Shown one piece after another: positions 34,682 through 47,203 of a stretch of 64,000 nucleotides of DNA. Positions within the stretch are counted from its first letter, which is position 1; each line of letters starts with the position of its first letter. The position numbers were made by a program, and so were the translations under genes. Source of the DNA: Amphiura filiformis (Eukaryota > Echinodermata > Ophiuroidea > Amphilepidida > Amphiuridae); contig NC_092631.1 in NCBI RefSeq assembly GCF_039555335.1, positions 12,771,701 to 12,835,700 of the forward strand, given 5' to 3'. A model generated the notes under the pieces. It searched no databases. It worked only from the letters and a program-made list of their open reading frames with translations, and was not told the DNA's origin.

Positions 34682-36121
34682 GAGGAGATGTTGGAGGAAA
34701 AGTAGGCCTATCTGATCCGCTTTGAATACTAAGAGAGTGAAACCGCAGAGTGTTTCAAAAGTCGTCGTTCAAGACGAAGAGGATATCAAGCACTCTGATC
34801 CCCGGATTCTGATCCAAACTTTTAAATTTCAATAATATGAGTGACATTTAAACATTACAAGATACTATTACTAGTACTTATTTATTATCAAATGTTATCA
34901 TAATTTTTTAGTGATATTAAATCAAGATGCAAGGCTAAACAAAATTTGTTCACTGTAGATTAAACGCATTTTATAGGAGCAATTTTAGCACATTTCGATC
35001 TTAATTTGAGCAATTCAGAACAAAAAATATGCCCAAAATGCGTTAAAAAAAATTTCAAAAAAAAAGTTTATAAGAGAGATAAAATCAATAACAAATATTG
35101 CAATATTTTCACATCAAACCTATACTTTTTAACCAAATTTTGAGACAGTTCATATTTATATATAAATTATGACGTAATTGAACTGCATCTGCGGCATCTT
35201 AAACTGTGGCCTGTGGTACACTTTCCAGGAAACAAGTACGAGTTTAGTCTTACTTCTGGATTATTAATCGAAATGCTAATAATGATTAAAAATATATTGT
35301 AAAATGAAATTGAAAGCAAAATTCTGTGTAAAGCATCATTTTTTTCATGATTTTATTAGACTCAGAAAAATTGACACAATAAACTAACAGAAACAATTAC
35401 GATTGACTAGTTGTAAATTTGTAGGAAAAAACAGTACAATGACTGCTCAGCAACATCCCAGCAAACGCAAAATGTCGGGTTATATAAAGATTATGAATAC
35501 GTTTTTAAAACATTAGTATAACATATTTTGGGTAAATATTTTGCAAAATATTTTGTCAACAGTGGAATGTTTTGCATCACGTTTTCAAAAATGTTTTATG
35601 AATGGTATTTAAATGTTTTTATGCCCTTTATATAAGCCGACATTTAAACCTTTTCTGTAAAACGTTGCTGGGATGATTTATTTTATTTAGGTGCGAAAAT
35701 AAGCAAATCAAAGTTCAAAATAGAGATTTCCTAGATCATTGGCAATGAATAAGTTATCATAGTCCCAAACCAACTGAAATACAACTTCATTTTCAGAATA
35801 AACACAATTGCTAAAATCAACACGTTTATTGAGACACTGTATGAAAATTTTGACCTTTCATATTGAAGATAATACATTTTTCCCCAAAAGACCTATTTTT
35901 TTAAATTAAACTTATAAGTCACAGCGCGTGAAAAACACCCTTAAGTATTTCTGAACATTCCCTTGTAATAATAGTAGGCCTACGTTATGCTTTGTTTGAA
36001 AGCACGATCACAGCATGTTTTGGCTACATTCGTCCGCAAAATGTTGGAAAAAGAAAAAAACAATATTTTAAAAAGCCAGCAAATCGTCCGCCATGTACCC
36101 TCTGATCTTTAAAGTATATTG

Positions 36122-36227
36122 CGTATACGTCGTTGCGTTATGTACGCGCACGCGTCATGCGCATGGCGTGATTAGCGCGTGCAACAATTGTGCGGTCTCT
36201 CGCGCGCTTTGGTTGCTAGTAACCACA
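36122..36227 (+). promoter_or_regulatory. CpG-rich conserved promoter, copy 4
   Basis: Same block as in copies 2 and 3, with the X-box-like site at 36211-36224. Confidence 0.55.
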
Positions 36228-36319
36228 AGACTCAACCAAAAAACATAAAATCATATAATTTTTGCACCTGTGCAAAGTTTTCATACTCAGTCGTGGCGAT
36301 TTTGAGCGAAAATATAAAG

Positions 36320-37557
36320 ATGAATTCACTTTTGAAGGCTGCCTTAGCCAATAGTATGATGAATCGGAGTCAGCAAGCGATGGCACCGTAAGTTTTCTTT
36401 AAATAATTATTTAAAAACAAAACTTTAGTTAAGAAAATGTTGATAGTGATATATTTCAGCCATATGGTGCGCATATTTGATGGGAGAATAATGGATCAAA
36501 AGTGCCTATACTAGGCCTAACTCATTTAAGCATGTAAGAGAATTTAAAACGTCGACGATATTTATGGAGCAATTTTCTTCTTATCACGAAAATTAGGTGT
36601 AGCAACAACAACAATACTGCATACCGCAGATGTTGCAGCACAGCCAATCTTGCTTCATCAAATATGAGAAAACACGAAAGCCTGAAGCTTCTTGTGGATT
36701 TGAACGAACATCTGATCAGCAATGTAACAGATGACTTCTATCGCAGCATTCTCGTTGAGAGAAACACAGCTCTATGTAGCCTTATAAAGAAGATAGAAGA
36801 AAAGGTAGAAGAGGTCAAACAGTTTAACATCATCATCGAAGCCCATCTGGAGAGTTGGACAAAGTATGAGGTGAGTTTGCTTTCAATGTTCGATTTGATG
36901 TTTTAGTCCTCTTACGGCGCTACAATCGCTATTATTATTAGTTTAGTTGGAAGAAGGGCTCTCGGAAATCAATTTCTAACGTTTCTATATTAGAAAACAT
37001 GCGTACAAAATGATAAGCTACGGCAAGTTACAAAATTCAAAAGTATCCCTAGGGTCAACAGGGGTCAAATTTGATGCAACAGTTTAAGTTTCAAACTTGC
37101 TCAGGTTTTGTCAAAAACCTCGTGAAAGTATAGAATTAGTATAGTTTGACTTATCTGTGACATAGGCTTTACCGTTCTTGAGTTATATGCCAAAAGGTAA
37201 AAATGGGGGGGTGGTCAGGGTTTTTTGCCACACAGGGGTGTCAAAAACTAAAAGTGCTCCGATTTCAATGAAAATGGGCTCAAAGTGTTTTAACACTGAC
37301 TGTGTTCTTACATTTCACATCAGTGTTTTTAATCGTTTGCTTAGCATCTGTAACTCGATCAATCAATATTAATTTTGTCTTTTCAGAGAATGCAAAAGAG
37401 GAAAACCAGGTTCTGGAGATTGTTTAACCTGTTTTCTGGCAAATCTCGATGTACAAAGCCAGCATATCCAGCAAAGGAAGACCCGTACGCCAACTGGGAA
37501 TTCTTTCTAAGTAGTTACCTGAATACAAAGATACTACAAGACCTGTTGCATCGATGA
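36320..37557 (+). CDS. Tandem 170-aa protein gene, copy 4
   Basis: Exons 36320-36387, 36597-36870 and 37387-37557. The protein is identical to copies 2 and 3 as read here. A single intronic change (aaaacgtcg for aaaagtcg-type sequence near 36548) distinguishes it. All splice signals are intact. Confidence 0.8.
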
Positions 37558-38993
37558 GAGGAGATGTTGGAGGAAAAGTAGGCCTATCTGATCCGCTTTG
37601 AATACTAAGAGAGTGAAACCGCAGAGTGTTTCAAAAAGTCGTCGTTCAAGACGAAGAGGATATCAAGCACTCTGATCCCCGGATTCTGATCCAAACTTTT
37701 AAATTTCAATAATATGAGTGACATTTAAACATTACAAGATACTATTACTAGTACTTATTTATTATCAAATGTTATCATAATTTTTAGTGATATTAAATCA
37801 AGATGCAAGGCTAAACAAAATTTGTTCACTGTAGATTAAACGCATTTTATAGGAGCAATTTTAGCACATTTCGATCTTAATTTGAGCAATTCAGAACAAA
37901 AAATATGCCCAAAATGCGTTTAAAAAATTTCAAAAAAAGTTTATAAGAGAGATAAAATCAATAACAAATATTGCAATATTTTCACATCAAACCTATACTT
38001 TTTAACCAAATTTTGAGACAGTTCATATTTATATATAAATTATGACGTAATTGAACTGCATCTGCGGCATCTTAAACTGTGGCCTGTGGTACACTTTCCA
38101 GGAAACAAGTACGAGTTTAGTCTTACTTCTGGATTATTAATCGAAATGCTAATAATGATTAAAAATATATTGTAAAATGAAATTGAAAGCAAAATTCTGT
38201 GTAAAGCATCATTTTTTTCATGATTTTATTAGACTCAGAAAAATTGACACAATAAACTAACAGAAACAATTACGATTGACTAGTTGTAAATTTGTAGGAA
38301 AAAACAGTACAATGACTGCTCAGCAACATCCCAGCAAACGCAAAATGTCGGGTTATATAAAGATTATGAATACGTTTTAAAACATTAGTATAACATATTT
38401 TGGGTAAATATTTTGCAAAATATTTTGTCAACAGTGGAATGTTTTGCATCACGTTTTCAAAAATGTTTTATGAATGGTATTTAAATGTTTTTATGCCCTT
38501 TATATAAGCCGACATTTAAACCTTTTCTGTAAAACGTTGCTGGGATGATTTATTTTATTTAGGTGCGAAAATAAGCAAATCAAAGTTCAAAATAGAGATT
38601 TCCTAGATCATTGGCAATGAATAAGTTATCATAGTCCCAAACCAACTGAAATACAACTTCATTTTCAGAATAAACACAATTGCTAAAATCAACACGTTTA
38701 TTGAGACACTGTATGAAAATTTTGACCTTTCATATTGAAGATAATACATTTTTTCCCCAAAAGACCTATTTTTTTAAAATTAAACTTATAAGTCACAGCG
38801 CGTGAAAAACACCCTAAAGTATTTCTGAACATTCCCTTGTAATAATAGTAGGCCTACGTTATGCTTTGTTTGAAAGCACGATCACAGCATGTTTTGGCTA
38901 CATTCGTCCGCAAAATGTTGGAAAAAGAAAAACAATATTTTAAAAAGCCAGCAAATCGTCCGCCATGTACCCTCTGATCTTTAAAGTATATTG

Positions 38994-39099
38994 CGTATAC
39001 GTCGTTGCGTTATGTACGCGCACGCGTCATGCGCATGGCGTGATTAGCGCGTGCAACAATTGTGCGGTCTCTCGCGCGCTTTGGTTGCTAGTAACCACA
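38994..39099 (+). promoter_or_regulatory. CpG-rich conserved promoter, copy 5
   Basis: Same block as in the other array copies, with the X-box-like site at 39083-39096. Confidence 0.55.
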
Positions 39100-39192
39100 A
39101 GACTCAACCAAAAAAACATAAAATCATATAATTTTTGCACCTGTGCAAAGTTTTCATACTCAGTCGTGGCGATTTTGAGCGAAAATATAAAG

Positions 39193-40429
39193 ATGAATTC
39201 ACTTTTGAAGGCTGCCTTAGCCAATAGTATGATGAATCGGAGTCAGCAAGCGATGGCACCGTAAGTTTTCTTTAAATAATTATTTAAAAACAAAACTTTA
39301 GTTAAGAAAATGTTGATAGTGATATATTTCAGCCATATGGTGCGCATATTTGATGGGAGAATAATGGATCAAAAGTGCCTATACTAGGCCTAACTCATTT
39401 AAGCATGTAAGAGAATTTAAAAAGTCGACGATATTTATGGAGCAATTTTCTTCTTATCACGAAAATTAGGTGTAGCAACAACAACAATACTGCATACCGC
39501 AGATGTTGCAGCACAGCCAATCTTGCTTCATCAAATATGAGAAAACACGAAAGCCTGAAGCTTCTTGTGGATTTGAACGAACATCTGATCAGCAATGTAA
39601 CAGATGACTTCTATCGCAGCATTCTCGTTGAGAGAAACACAGCTCTATGTAGCCTTATAAAGAAGATAGAAGAAAAGGTAGAAGAGGTCAAACAGTTTAA
39701 CATCATCATCGAAGCCCATCTGGAGAGTTGGACAAAGTATGAGGTGAGTTTGCTTTCAATGTTCGATTTGATGTTTTTAGTCCTCTTACGGCGCTACAAT
39801 CGCTATTATTATTAGTTTAGTTGGAAGAAGGGCTCTCGGAAATCAATTTCTAACGTTTCTATATTAGAAAACATGCGTACAAAATGATAAGCTACGGCAA
39901 GTTACAAAATTTAAAAGTATCCCTAGGGTCAACAGGGGTCAAATTTGATGCAACAGTTTAAGTTTCAAACTTGCTCAGGTTTTGTCAAAAACCTCGTGAA
40001 AGTATAGAATTAGTATAGTTTGACTTATCTGTGACATAGGCTTTACCGTTCTTGAGTTATATGCCAAAAGGTAAAAATGGGGGTGGTCAGGGTTTTTTGC
40101 CACACAGGGGTGTCAAAAACTAAAAGTGCTCCGATTTCAATGAAAATGGGCTCAAAGTGTTTTAACACTGACTGTGTTCTTACATTTCACATCAGTGTTT
40201 TTAATCGTTTGCTTAGCATCTGTAACTCGATCAATCAATATTAATTTTGTCTTTTCAGAGAATGCAAAAGAGGAAAACCAGGTTCTGGAGATTGTTTAAC
40301 CTGTTTTCTGGCAAATCTCGATGTACAAAGCCAGCATATCCAGCAAAGGAAGACCCGTACGCCAACTGGGAATTCTTTCTAAGTAGTTACCTGAATACAA
40401 AGATACTACAAGACCTGTTGCATCGATGA
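39193..40429 (+). CDS. Tandem 170-aa protein gene, copy 5
   Basis: Exons 39193-39260, 39470-39743 and 40259-40429. The protein is identical to copies 2-4. This is the last copy. Its 3' spacer runs to about 41568 and then changes to sequence related to 29352-29450. Confidence 0.8.
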
Positions 40430-41607
40430 GAGGAGATGTTGGAGGAAAAGTAGGCCTATCTGATCCGCTTTGAATACTAAGAGAGTGAAACCGCAGAGTG
40501 TTTCAAAAAGTCGTCGTTCAAGACGAAGAGGATATCAAGCACTCTGATCCCCGGATTCTGATCCAAACTTTTAAATTTCAATAATATGAGTGACATTTAA
40601 ACATTACAAGATACTATTACTAGTACTTATTTATTATCAAATGTTATCATAATTTTTTAGTGATATTAAATCAAGATGCAAGGCTAAACAAAATTTGTTC
40701 ACTGTAGATTAAACGCATTTTATAGGAGCAATTTTAGCACATTTCGATCTTAATTTGAGCAATTCAGAACAAAAAATATGCCCAAAATGCGTTTAAAAAA
40801 ATTTCAAAAAAAAGTTTATAAGAGAGATAAAATCAATAACAAATATTGCAATATTTTCACATCAAACCTATACTTTTTAACCAAATTTTGAGACAGTTCA
40901 TATTTATATATAAATTATGACGTAATTGAACTGCATCTGCGGCATCTTAAACTGTGGCCTGTGGTACACTTTCCAGGAAACAAGTACGAGTTTAGTCTTA
41001 CTTCTGGATTATTAATCGAAATGCTAATAATGATTAAAAATATATTGTAAAATGAAATTGAAAGCAAACTTCTGTGTAAAGCATCATTTTTTTCATGATT
41101 TTATTAGACTCAGAAAAATTGACACAATAAACTAACAGAAACAATTACGATTGACTAGTTGTAAATTTGTAGGAAAAAACAGTACAATGACTGCTCAGCA
41201 ACATCCCAGCAAACGCAAAATGTCGGGTTATATAAAGATTATGAATACGTTTTTAAAACATTAGTATAACATATTTTGGGTAAATATTTTGCAAAATATT
41301 TTGTCAACAGTTGAATGTTTTGCATCACGTTTTCAAAAATGTTTTATGAATGGTATTTAAATGTTTTTATGCCCTTTATATAAGCCGACATTTAAACCTT
41401 TTCTGTAAAACGTTGCTGGGATGATTTATTTTATTTAGGTGCGAAAATAAGCAAATCAAAGTTCAAAATAGAGATTTCCTAGATCATTGGCAATGAATAA
41501 GTTATCATAGTCCCAAACCAACTGAAATACAACTTCATTTTCAGAATAAACACAATTGCTAAAATCAACACCAGTTACAAAGTTTCTGTAAGATGCACTT
41601 TCGCAGA

Positions 41608-41700
41608 AAAAAAAGTGATTCAATCATGAACAATATGAACAGTGCAGGATATCGATTTCCTGCACTGTTCATCTTGTTCATGATTGAATCACTTTTTTTT
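41608..41700. repeat. Near-perfect hairpin at the right edge of the array
   Basis: Two arms of about 43 bp (gtgattcaatcatgaaca ... tgttcatgattgaatcac), each with an A/T-run, surround a 6-bp centre, tatcga. Only one arm resembles 29384-29410, so the second arm is an added inverted copy at the array breakpoint. Confidence 0.85.
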
Positions 41701-41744
41701 CTAGTGTACACTTTAAGAATATATCATTAGATTTATAAACTTTA

Positions 41745-41962
41745 CTTCGAGGAATGTTATATATCAAAAATGTGAAAAATATCAAATGTTTATAATTTGT
41801 CATAAAATTTGTATTATATCGTGAATTTCAAAAAAATGCAAAGTATTTGATTTCAGAAAGACATTCTTCGTATTCAGAATGCAATTCGATATGTCTGATT
41901 TGCTCTCATGTCCCACAAAAATACTGTCGAGACGCTCAAAACGCTCATTCAAGATCCCTTAA
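41745..41962. mobile_element. Half copy of the TTAA palindromic MITE
   Basis: Matches the right half of 53475-54134 (gacattcttcgtattcagaa, then cgctcattcaagatccc) and ends in TTAA. The left half is missing or heavily degraded. Confidence 0.75.
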
Positions 41963-42906
41963 TCACTGTCAAAATATCGGAGTGTCTCCCCCCCCCCCTC
42001 CCCCAAATGCATACAAAAAGTATTCCAAACTTGTTTCCATGACTTTATCTAATTTTTCGCAAAGAATGACCAAATTAAAATTTGACCGAAATCGTATATT
42101 AAGGTTTTAATTAATAAATCCACGAAGAAGACCTCCGGGGTCCATGATAATATAACTAAAATGAACAATATATCTCATCAAAACGAATTCAGAAAAATGA
42201 AAAGTGTGAAATTAGAGCGTACTAGATTTCGCGGTTCTCGGGTTGAGTGGTTCTCTTATAGGCCTATCTCTAATGGCCGTTAACCCATACTGCAGTTACT
42301 GTCCGTTTTCCTATACACAATACACAGTGCTCTCACCATTGACGCGTGACCCCTACAAATGATCTACGTTGGAAGAATGGGCACTTGGCTAGTTAACATC
42401 ACTGTGTGAAAAATAACCAGTCAATATGTTAGGTATTCTCCAAACTTCTAGCAAATATATTTCTCTAACATGACCTAAAATTACAGCTAGGTTAGATGTT
42501 CAGAAATAGTCGCACTTTTGTAAAATATGAGTGAGGGCAAGGCATAGCTAGCCAACTCCCCGTGTTAATTGAATGGAGATTTGACCGAAAATATTGGTAT
42601 CGGACCGCTCACTTCTGAAGGATGCCACAAAAAACGGTACAAGCTACATTTTAACTATTCTCTGGCAATCATCATGATGAGTTTCTGATATAGTATGCCG
42701 AAATTGGGTACTGTAGGTGATTGACAAATGGTCGCACTTTTCTGATAAATAAGTGACAGTGAACATGAAATATCAGCGCCCATAAACCCAAGTTAGTAGC
42801 TAGTTAGTGGAGGCCGTCACGTGACTGATTATTGATTATTGAAGTGCCTTATTAATAGATACGCACGATTTAGGGAAAGAAAAACAAACCGGGATACTTT
42901 TGGAGA
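41963..42906. other. Interval without a gene
   Basis: Mixed AT-rich sequence with a C-run before it (about 41989). No supported exon. Confidence 0.5.
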
Positions 42907-42958
<52 letters not shown>

Positions 42959-42978
42959 GACATCATCATCATCATCAC
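42907..42978. repeat. (ATC)n microsatellite
   Basis: About 23 atc units with one cga interruption near 42958. Confidence 0.95.
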
Positions 42979-43064
42979 TTTCTACATTTTTTCTAAACAA
43001 CATAGGGCCTACCGTTTTAATAAGATTTTTTTCTTGAAATGCATGTAACTATAATTTTTGTTTA

Positions 43065-43191
43065 GAGCGTGATGAAATAAAACATCACGATTTTCATCAC
43101 AAAACAAAGTAATAGGCCTACAAAGGAAATACATTTTTCAAGAGTGATTGAATAAAACATCACGATTTTCATCACGGAACAAAGTAATACA
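43065..43191. repeat. Short direct repeat
   Basis: Two copies of aataaaacatcacgatttt followed by catcac and acaaagtaata, about 76 bp apart. Confidence 0.8.
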
Positions 43192-43924
43192 TAAGACATT
43201 GTTTGTTTGATTGCAATCAACCGCGACAGTTCGTCTCACACACATAACAATGCACTGCGATCAAATAGGTTGATGACAACATTTGATTGAATGGACTGCA
43301 CTGCGCCATGATTACGTGCACCGGTTCAAATCCTTTGTTTGGAGCCAATCAATAATTTCACGTACAGCCTCTATGCAAATTAGAGTTTACACACGCTGCA
43401 GCTGGGGTAATCGACCGAAGCTTGTTGCCGTTAGTGATCGAATGCATGAGCTTATTTGCTTTACTGAATCGATTTACTGGATTAATTTCCTGTTAACTGG
43501 GTTTAATGCCACAAAGGTCGAATCGCCTTTGCCATGGACCATGACTGCATCATGCATATACCTGCCCTGCATGACCTTTTAAACTTCTATGATATAGGCT
43601 TACTTCACTCAGTGATCAAGACCCAACTGTTTTGTAGCTGTGACGCTTACTTTGGTATCCATTAAAAACCCATCGTTCGCCTCTTCCAAGCCCTGAGTGT
43701 CCTGCTGCTCCCGGTATCTGGATGTAGGCCGTTACTAAAGTAATGAAATCAATCGTGAGATATGTGCACGCAATAAGGCCTAATATAATGGGTTATGTCC
43801 TGCTGAAATACATGAAAGAGGCTTATGCACGCGTTCAGTATTTAAATATATGTTGAAAATAGGACTATTGGTCCTATGAGATGCGTCTGCTAGTCACATG
43901 CACTCTGTAATGCTTTCCGATGCC

Positions 43925-44092
43925 CGCACTGCGCCCGTCGCGACGCGTTGGTACTCCGCGTACACGCCCGTTGATACTCCGCGTTCACGCCCGTTGATAC
44001 TCCGCGATTTCGCTCTGCGAGCACGCGATAGCTCCGCGCGCACGCGAGCACGCGATAGCTCCGCGAGCACGCGATAGCGCGCGGACAGACGG
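43925..44092. repeat. GC-rich degenerate minisatellite
   Basis: Units of about 20 bp built from ttgatactccgcg and cgagcacgcgatagctccg form a local CpG-rich island. The apparent minus-strand frames across it are repeat artefacts. Confidence 0.7.
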
Positions 44093-44689
44093 ACAAACTC
44101 TCTATAATTAGTATTAAGATACGTGACATATTTCAAAACCATATTTCTTATATGCACATAATTAAAATATTGTTGAACTAATTCATAAACTTTTCACAAT
44201 ACAAATTTTCAAAAATGTAACTCTTAAATATTTTCACATAAAAATGAGTTATTTTTCATTTGTGATTTCATGGATTGCAGCACTTTCAATCACGTGTAAA
44301 TAGGACAAAATTAATGATGTTTTGTTTGAAAATCTGTATATTTTGATATTAATCAAGTGTAAAAGAACAATGCGCCAAGCCACGCAGGGCGCCTCATCAT
44401 TACCTGCGTCAAATTAAGCGTGGTCAAATTGATTTGCGTCACAACAATTCTCGCCTTAAGGGTGCGTGCATACTATAGAAATGTGTTTGATTTAAAATGC
44501 TTGAAATTACGTTTTGTATAGAGACAAAAATAGTATATTAATATGATGTTTTTCATGCAGAGGAATTTTAAATATCAAACACGTTCGCACACTTGCGAGC
44601 TAACGCACCCCCATCCACCCCACACTTTGACTTACATATACCAGGGAAGTCGTGTCATTTGCCTGCACAGACACCCCCGCCTCTACTTA

Positions 44690-44985
44690 TCGAGGGCTTA
44701 GAGCCAGAAGTAGCTATGTCCATTTTTTTCTCAATTAGGCCTACATGTTACTCATTTCGGCAACAAATGCACGGTTATTTCTGCCCTCCATAATAGATGC
44801 AAGTGCCTTTGGGGGGTATATGTATGGTCACTTGAACAGTTAGTTAGACGCAAGTGATACCCCAAAGTCACTTACATTTTCTTATGGAGGGCATAATTAA
44901 CCGTCCATTTGTTACCGGAATGAGTAACATGTAATTGAGAAAACAAGTGAACATATCTATACTTCTGGATCTAAGCTCTATGCTC
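44690..44985. mobile_element. Foldback MITE
   Basis: The arms, containing gagccagaagtagctatg, tacatgttactcatttcgg and tgccctccataa, recur inverted about 100 bp later. Total about 295 bp. Non-coding. Confidence 0.75.
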
Positions 44986-45889
44986 ACCGGCAAACGAGAA
45001 AGAGAAAGAGGGAATCCCTATACGATATGTAGTTCCATACGATTATTATCAATAAGCTTCAATTTACTCGACAATATACTTGACTTCTTGAAGACAAAGA
45101 AATAGAAAGCTTTTGAAATGCTAACTGCACAAAAGCACCTATAGGAGCAGTATATTGACTAATAAAAATAAAACAATAAAAGGGCCAACCCCAAAAGAAA
45201 AGTCGAAAAGGTGGTCAAGAAGGCTGTGTACGACATGTTTCTTGTATTGCATGCCCCAACCGAAAATTGTCAGTTTCGACACAAAATTGGCCGATGTGGT
45301 CATTTACCATTGAGCTATTTCAAACTTAGGGCCTGATTTACCATTAGACCAGATGGGTCTCGGGCCCAGGCCCCTAAAATTGCCTAATGTATGTTCCCCA
45401 AAACACCATGTTTTGGACCGAAATATTGGCCTTCACGTAAAAATTTACCTTCATGTTGGGCTAAAGTTGTCTGAAATTGGACATTGAACACCCTGGAAAA
45501 TTCCCAGCTACGCCACTGACGGCAAACGCGGTCAGTCATAGTCTTTAATTGCTTTTTACCTGCTTAGTGCTTATATGCCTATAGCTATGCCTAGTGGTTG
45601 GTTCTGGCAACCAATGACGTCCTCGGTTGGAATGTGTCGGCACTTACCCTGAAGTGTACTCAAATTCTTCCTCAAAAGGCATTTCTGAATCAGGAAAATC
45701 GACATTATCATGTCGATGTCACAAATGAAATAACCTCACAATTAACGTTATAGGGCCTACTCACATAGTGCAATTGATTTCAGTTTACATGCACTACAAT
45801 CGTGCAAATCATGTTAAAGTTGTCATATTTGGCAGATGAATAGTACTTTAGTGCTAATTAATCTAGGCTGTGGAGACAATTTAACAGTA
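44986..45889. other. Interval without a gene
   Basis: Contains a short cagctacgccactg (near 45520), the end of a MITE of the type at 56015-56350. Otherwise unassigned. Confidence 0.5.
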
Positions 45890-46520
45890 CCCTCATTCTA
45901 TAGTAGAAAAAGGTCATTGAACTTTGCACAGAAGGTCAAGTTCAAAACTACTCAGACCTGTTCAAAACGTACACCGTCGTAATCCTCTGGTAATAAGGAG
46001 TCAGAAATCTATCTATGATTAACGGTCATGGAGTTATGGGCAAAAGAGTAACATTGTGACGTCCTAGGCCCAATTTTGCCCTCTGATTTTGATGAAACTG
46101 GTCTAAAATTATTTGTCTTGTTGCAAGAAATCAGAAAAAGGATAGTTTTAACTATCTTGGGCGGTTTTTTTATCCAGGTAACACAAAAATTTGTCACGGT
46201 CAAATTGATTCAATATAGACCTCATCAATGCGACTCAATAAGGTATATTGTCGATTTTGATGTGTTACTGGGGAAACGAAACATCCTACAGGCCAATATT
46301 AATTTGGGATTATTTTCAACGATTTTTTATCAATTTTGCTCCATGCGGTGCCAAAATTAACTCATAACTCCAAAACCGTTCGTCGTAGATGGGTCAAACT
46401 ATATTTTTTCTGAATCCTTATGACTAGTGGAACACATTGCTTGTGTTTTAAACAAAGACCGAGCAATTTTGAACTTGACCTCTGTGTAAAAGTTAATATT
46501 GATAAGCGCTATAAGTACTG
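45890..46520. mobile_element. Degenerate inverted-repeat element
   Basis: Imperfect inverted arms: caaggtcaagttcaaaa-type and catggagttatgggc on the left, their reverse complements at about 46350-46500 on the right. Old and non-coding. Confidence 0.55.
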
Positions 46521-47203
46521 TATCTCTGCCAAATATGGCGAATTTAACATGATTTGCACAATTGTTATGGGAATTTATTGGACTATTACATTGTGCGGAT
46601 AGCACAGCCTTTTACATTCCACACAAACACCCACCCACCCACACGTACACATCCCATGTGGGGGTGCAGGGTGAGTTTAGTTGTTTTTTGTTTATTTTTT
46701 GTGTTTGTTGCTTCTTTTATACTGTAACATGCCAAATAAATTTTAATCATAATATTATCTTTCCCTTCAGTTATGAAATATAGTCTTCATAATAGGACAC
46801 ACTCAATAATTATCATAATTATTATTGTTTCAAAACAAATCACTTATACATGTACCATTAACTCAAATTAAAGGTTGTCAGATCAAGATTGCCAATTAGG
46901 ATCATTGTTTACTGATATCACGTTGTTTTACATTGACAAACCTGACGAAATTTTGTTTATTAAAACGTATCCAAACCTCCACGTTTATTGGACGTATCAT
47001 TTTGGTTCACTTGCTCTCGATAATTATTTAAATACAAATTGTCTCATTAGTGGATCTTTGTTTTGTCCATAAACTTATAGTGAAAACAATTATTACTTTA
47101 GTCGTCATCAAGCATTTCAGTGCACCAGTAGCTTTTTGTTACTGAACAAGAAATTATTCTTAAAGTAATTTGAATAAATTTGAGGACAACTGCTACCATC
47201 AAA

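Larger units (their letters stand above)
30072..41568 (+). repeat. Tandem array of four ~2.87-kb units, each with one gene
   Basis: Unit starts (gtttattgagacactg) are at 30072, 32949, 35824 and, by alignment, 38696; the last unit ends near 41568. Spacings are about 2877, 2875 and 2872 bp. Units are almost identical through promoter, exons, introns and spacer, differing mainly in homopolymer lengths. This indicates very recent amplification or ongoing homogenisation. A fifth, older copy lies to the left (24255-28465). Confidence 0.95.

Noticed and set aside
41847..42110. Frame with ISERHSSYSECNSICL, seen again at 61621-61806
   Set aside because: The repeated peptide comes from the TTAA palindromic MITE and is not a gene family.
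42839..43048. Poly-Ile frame
   Set aside because: Translation of the ATC microsatellite.
43890..44157. Arg/Ala-rich minus-strand frames
   Set aside because: Product of the GC-rich minisatellite in several frames.
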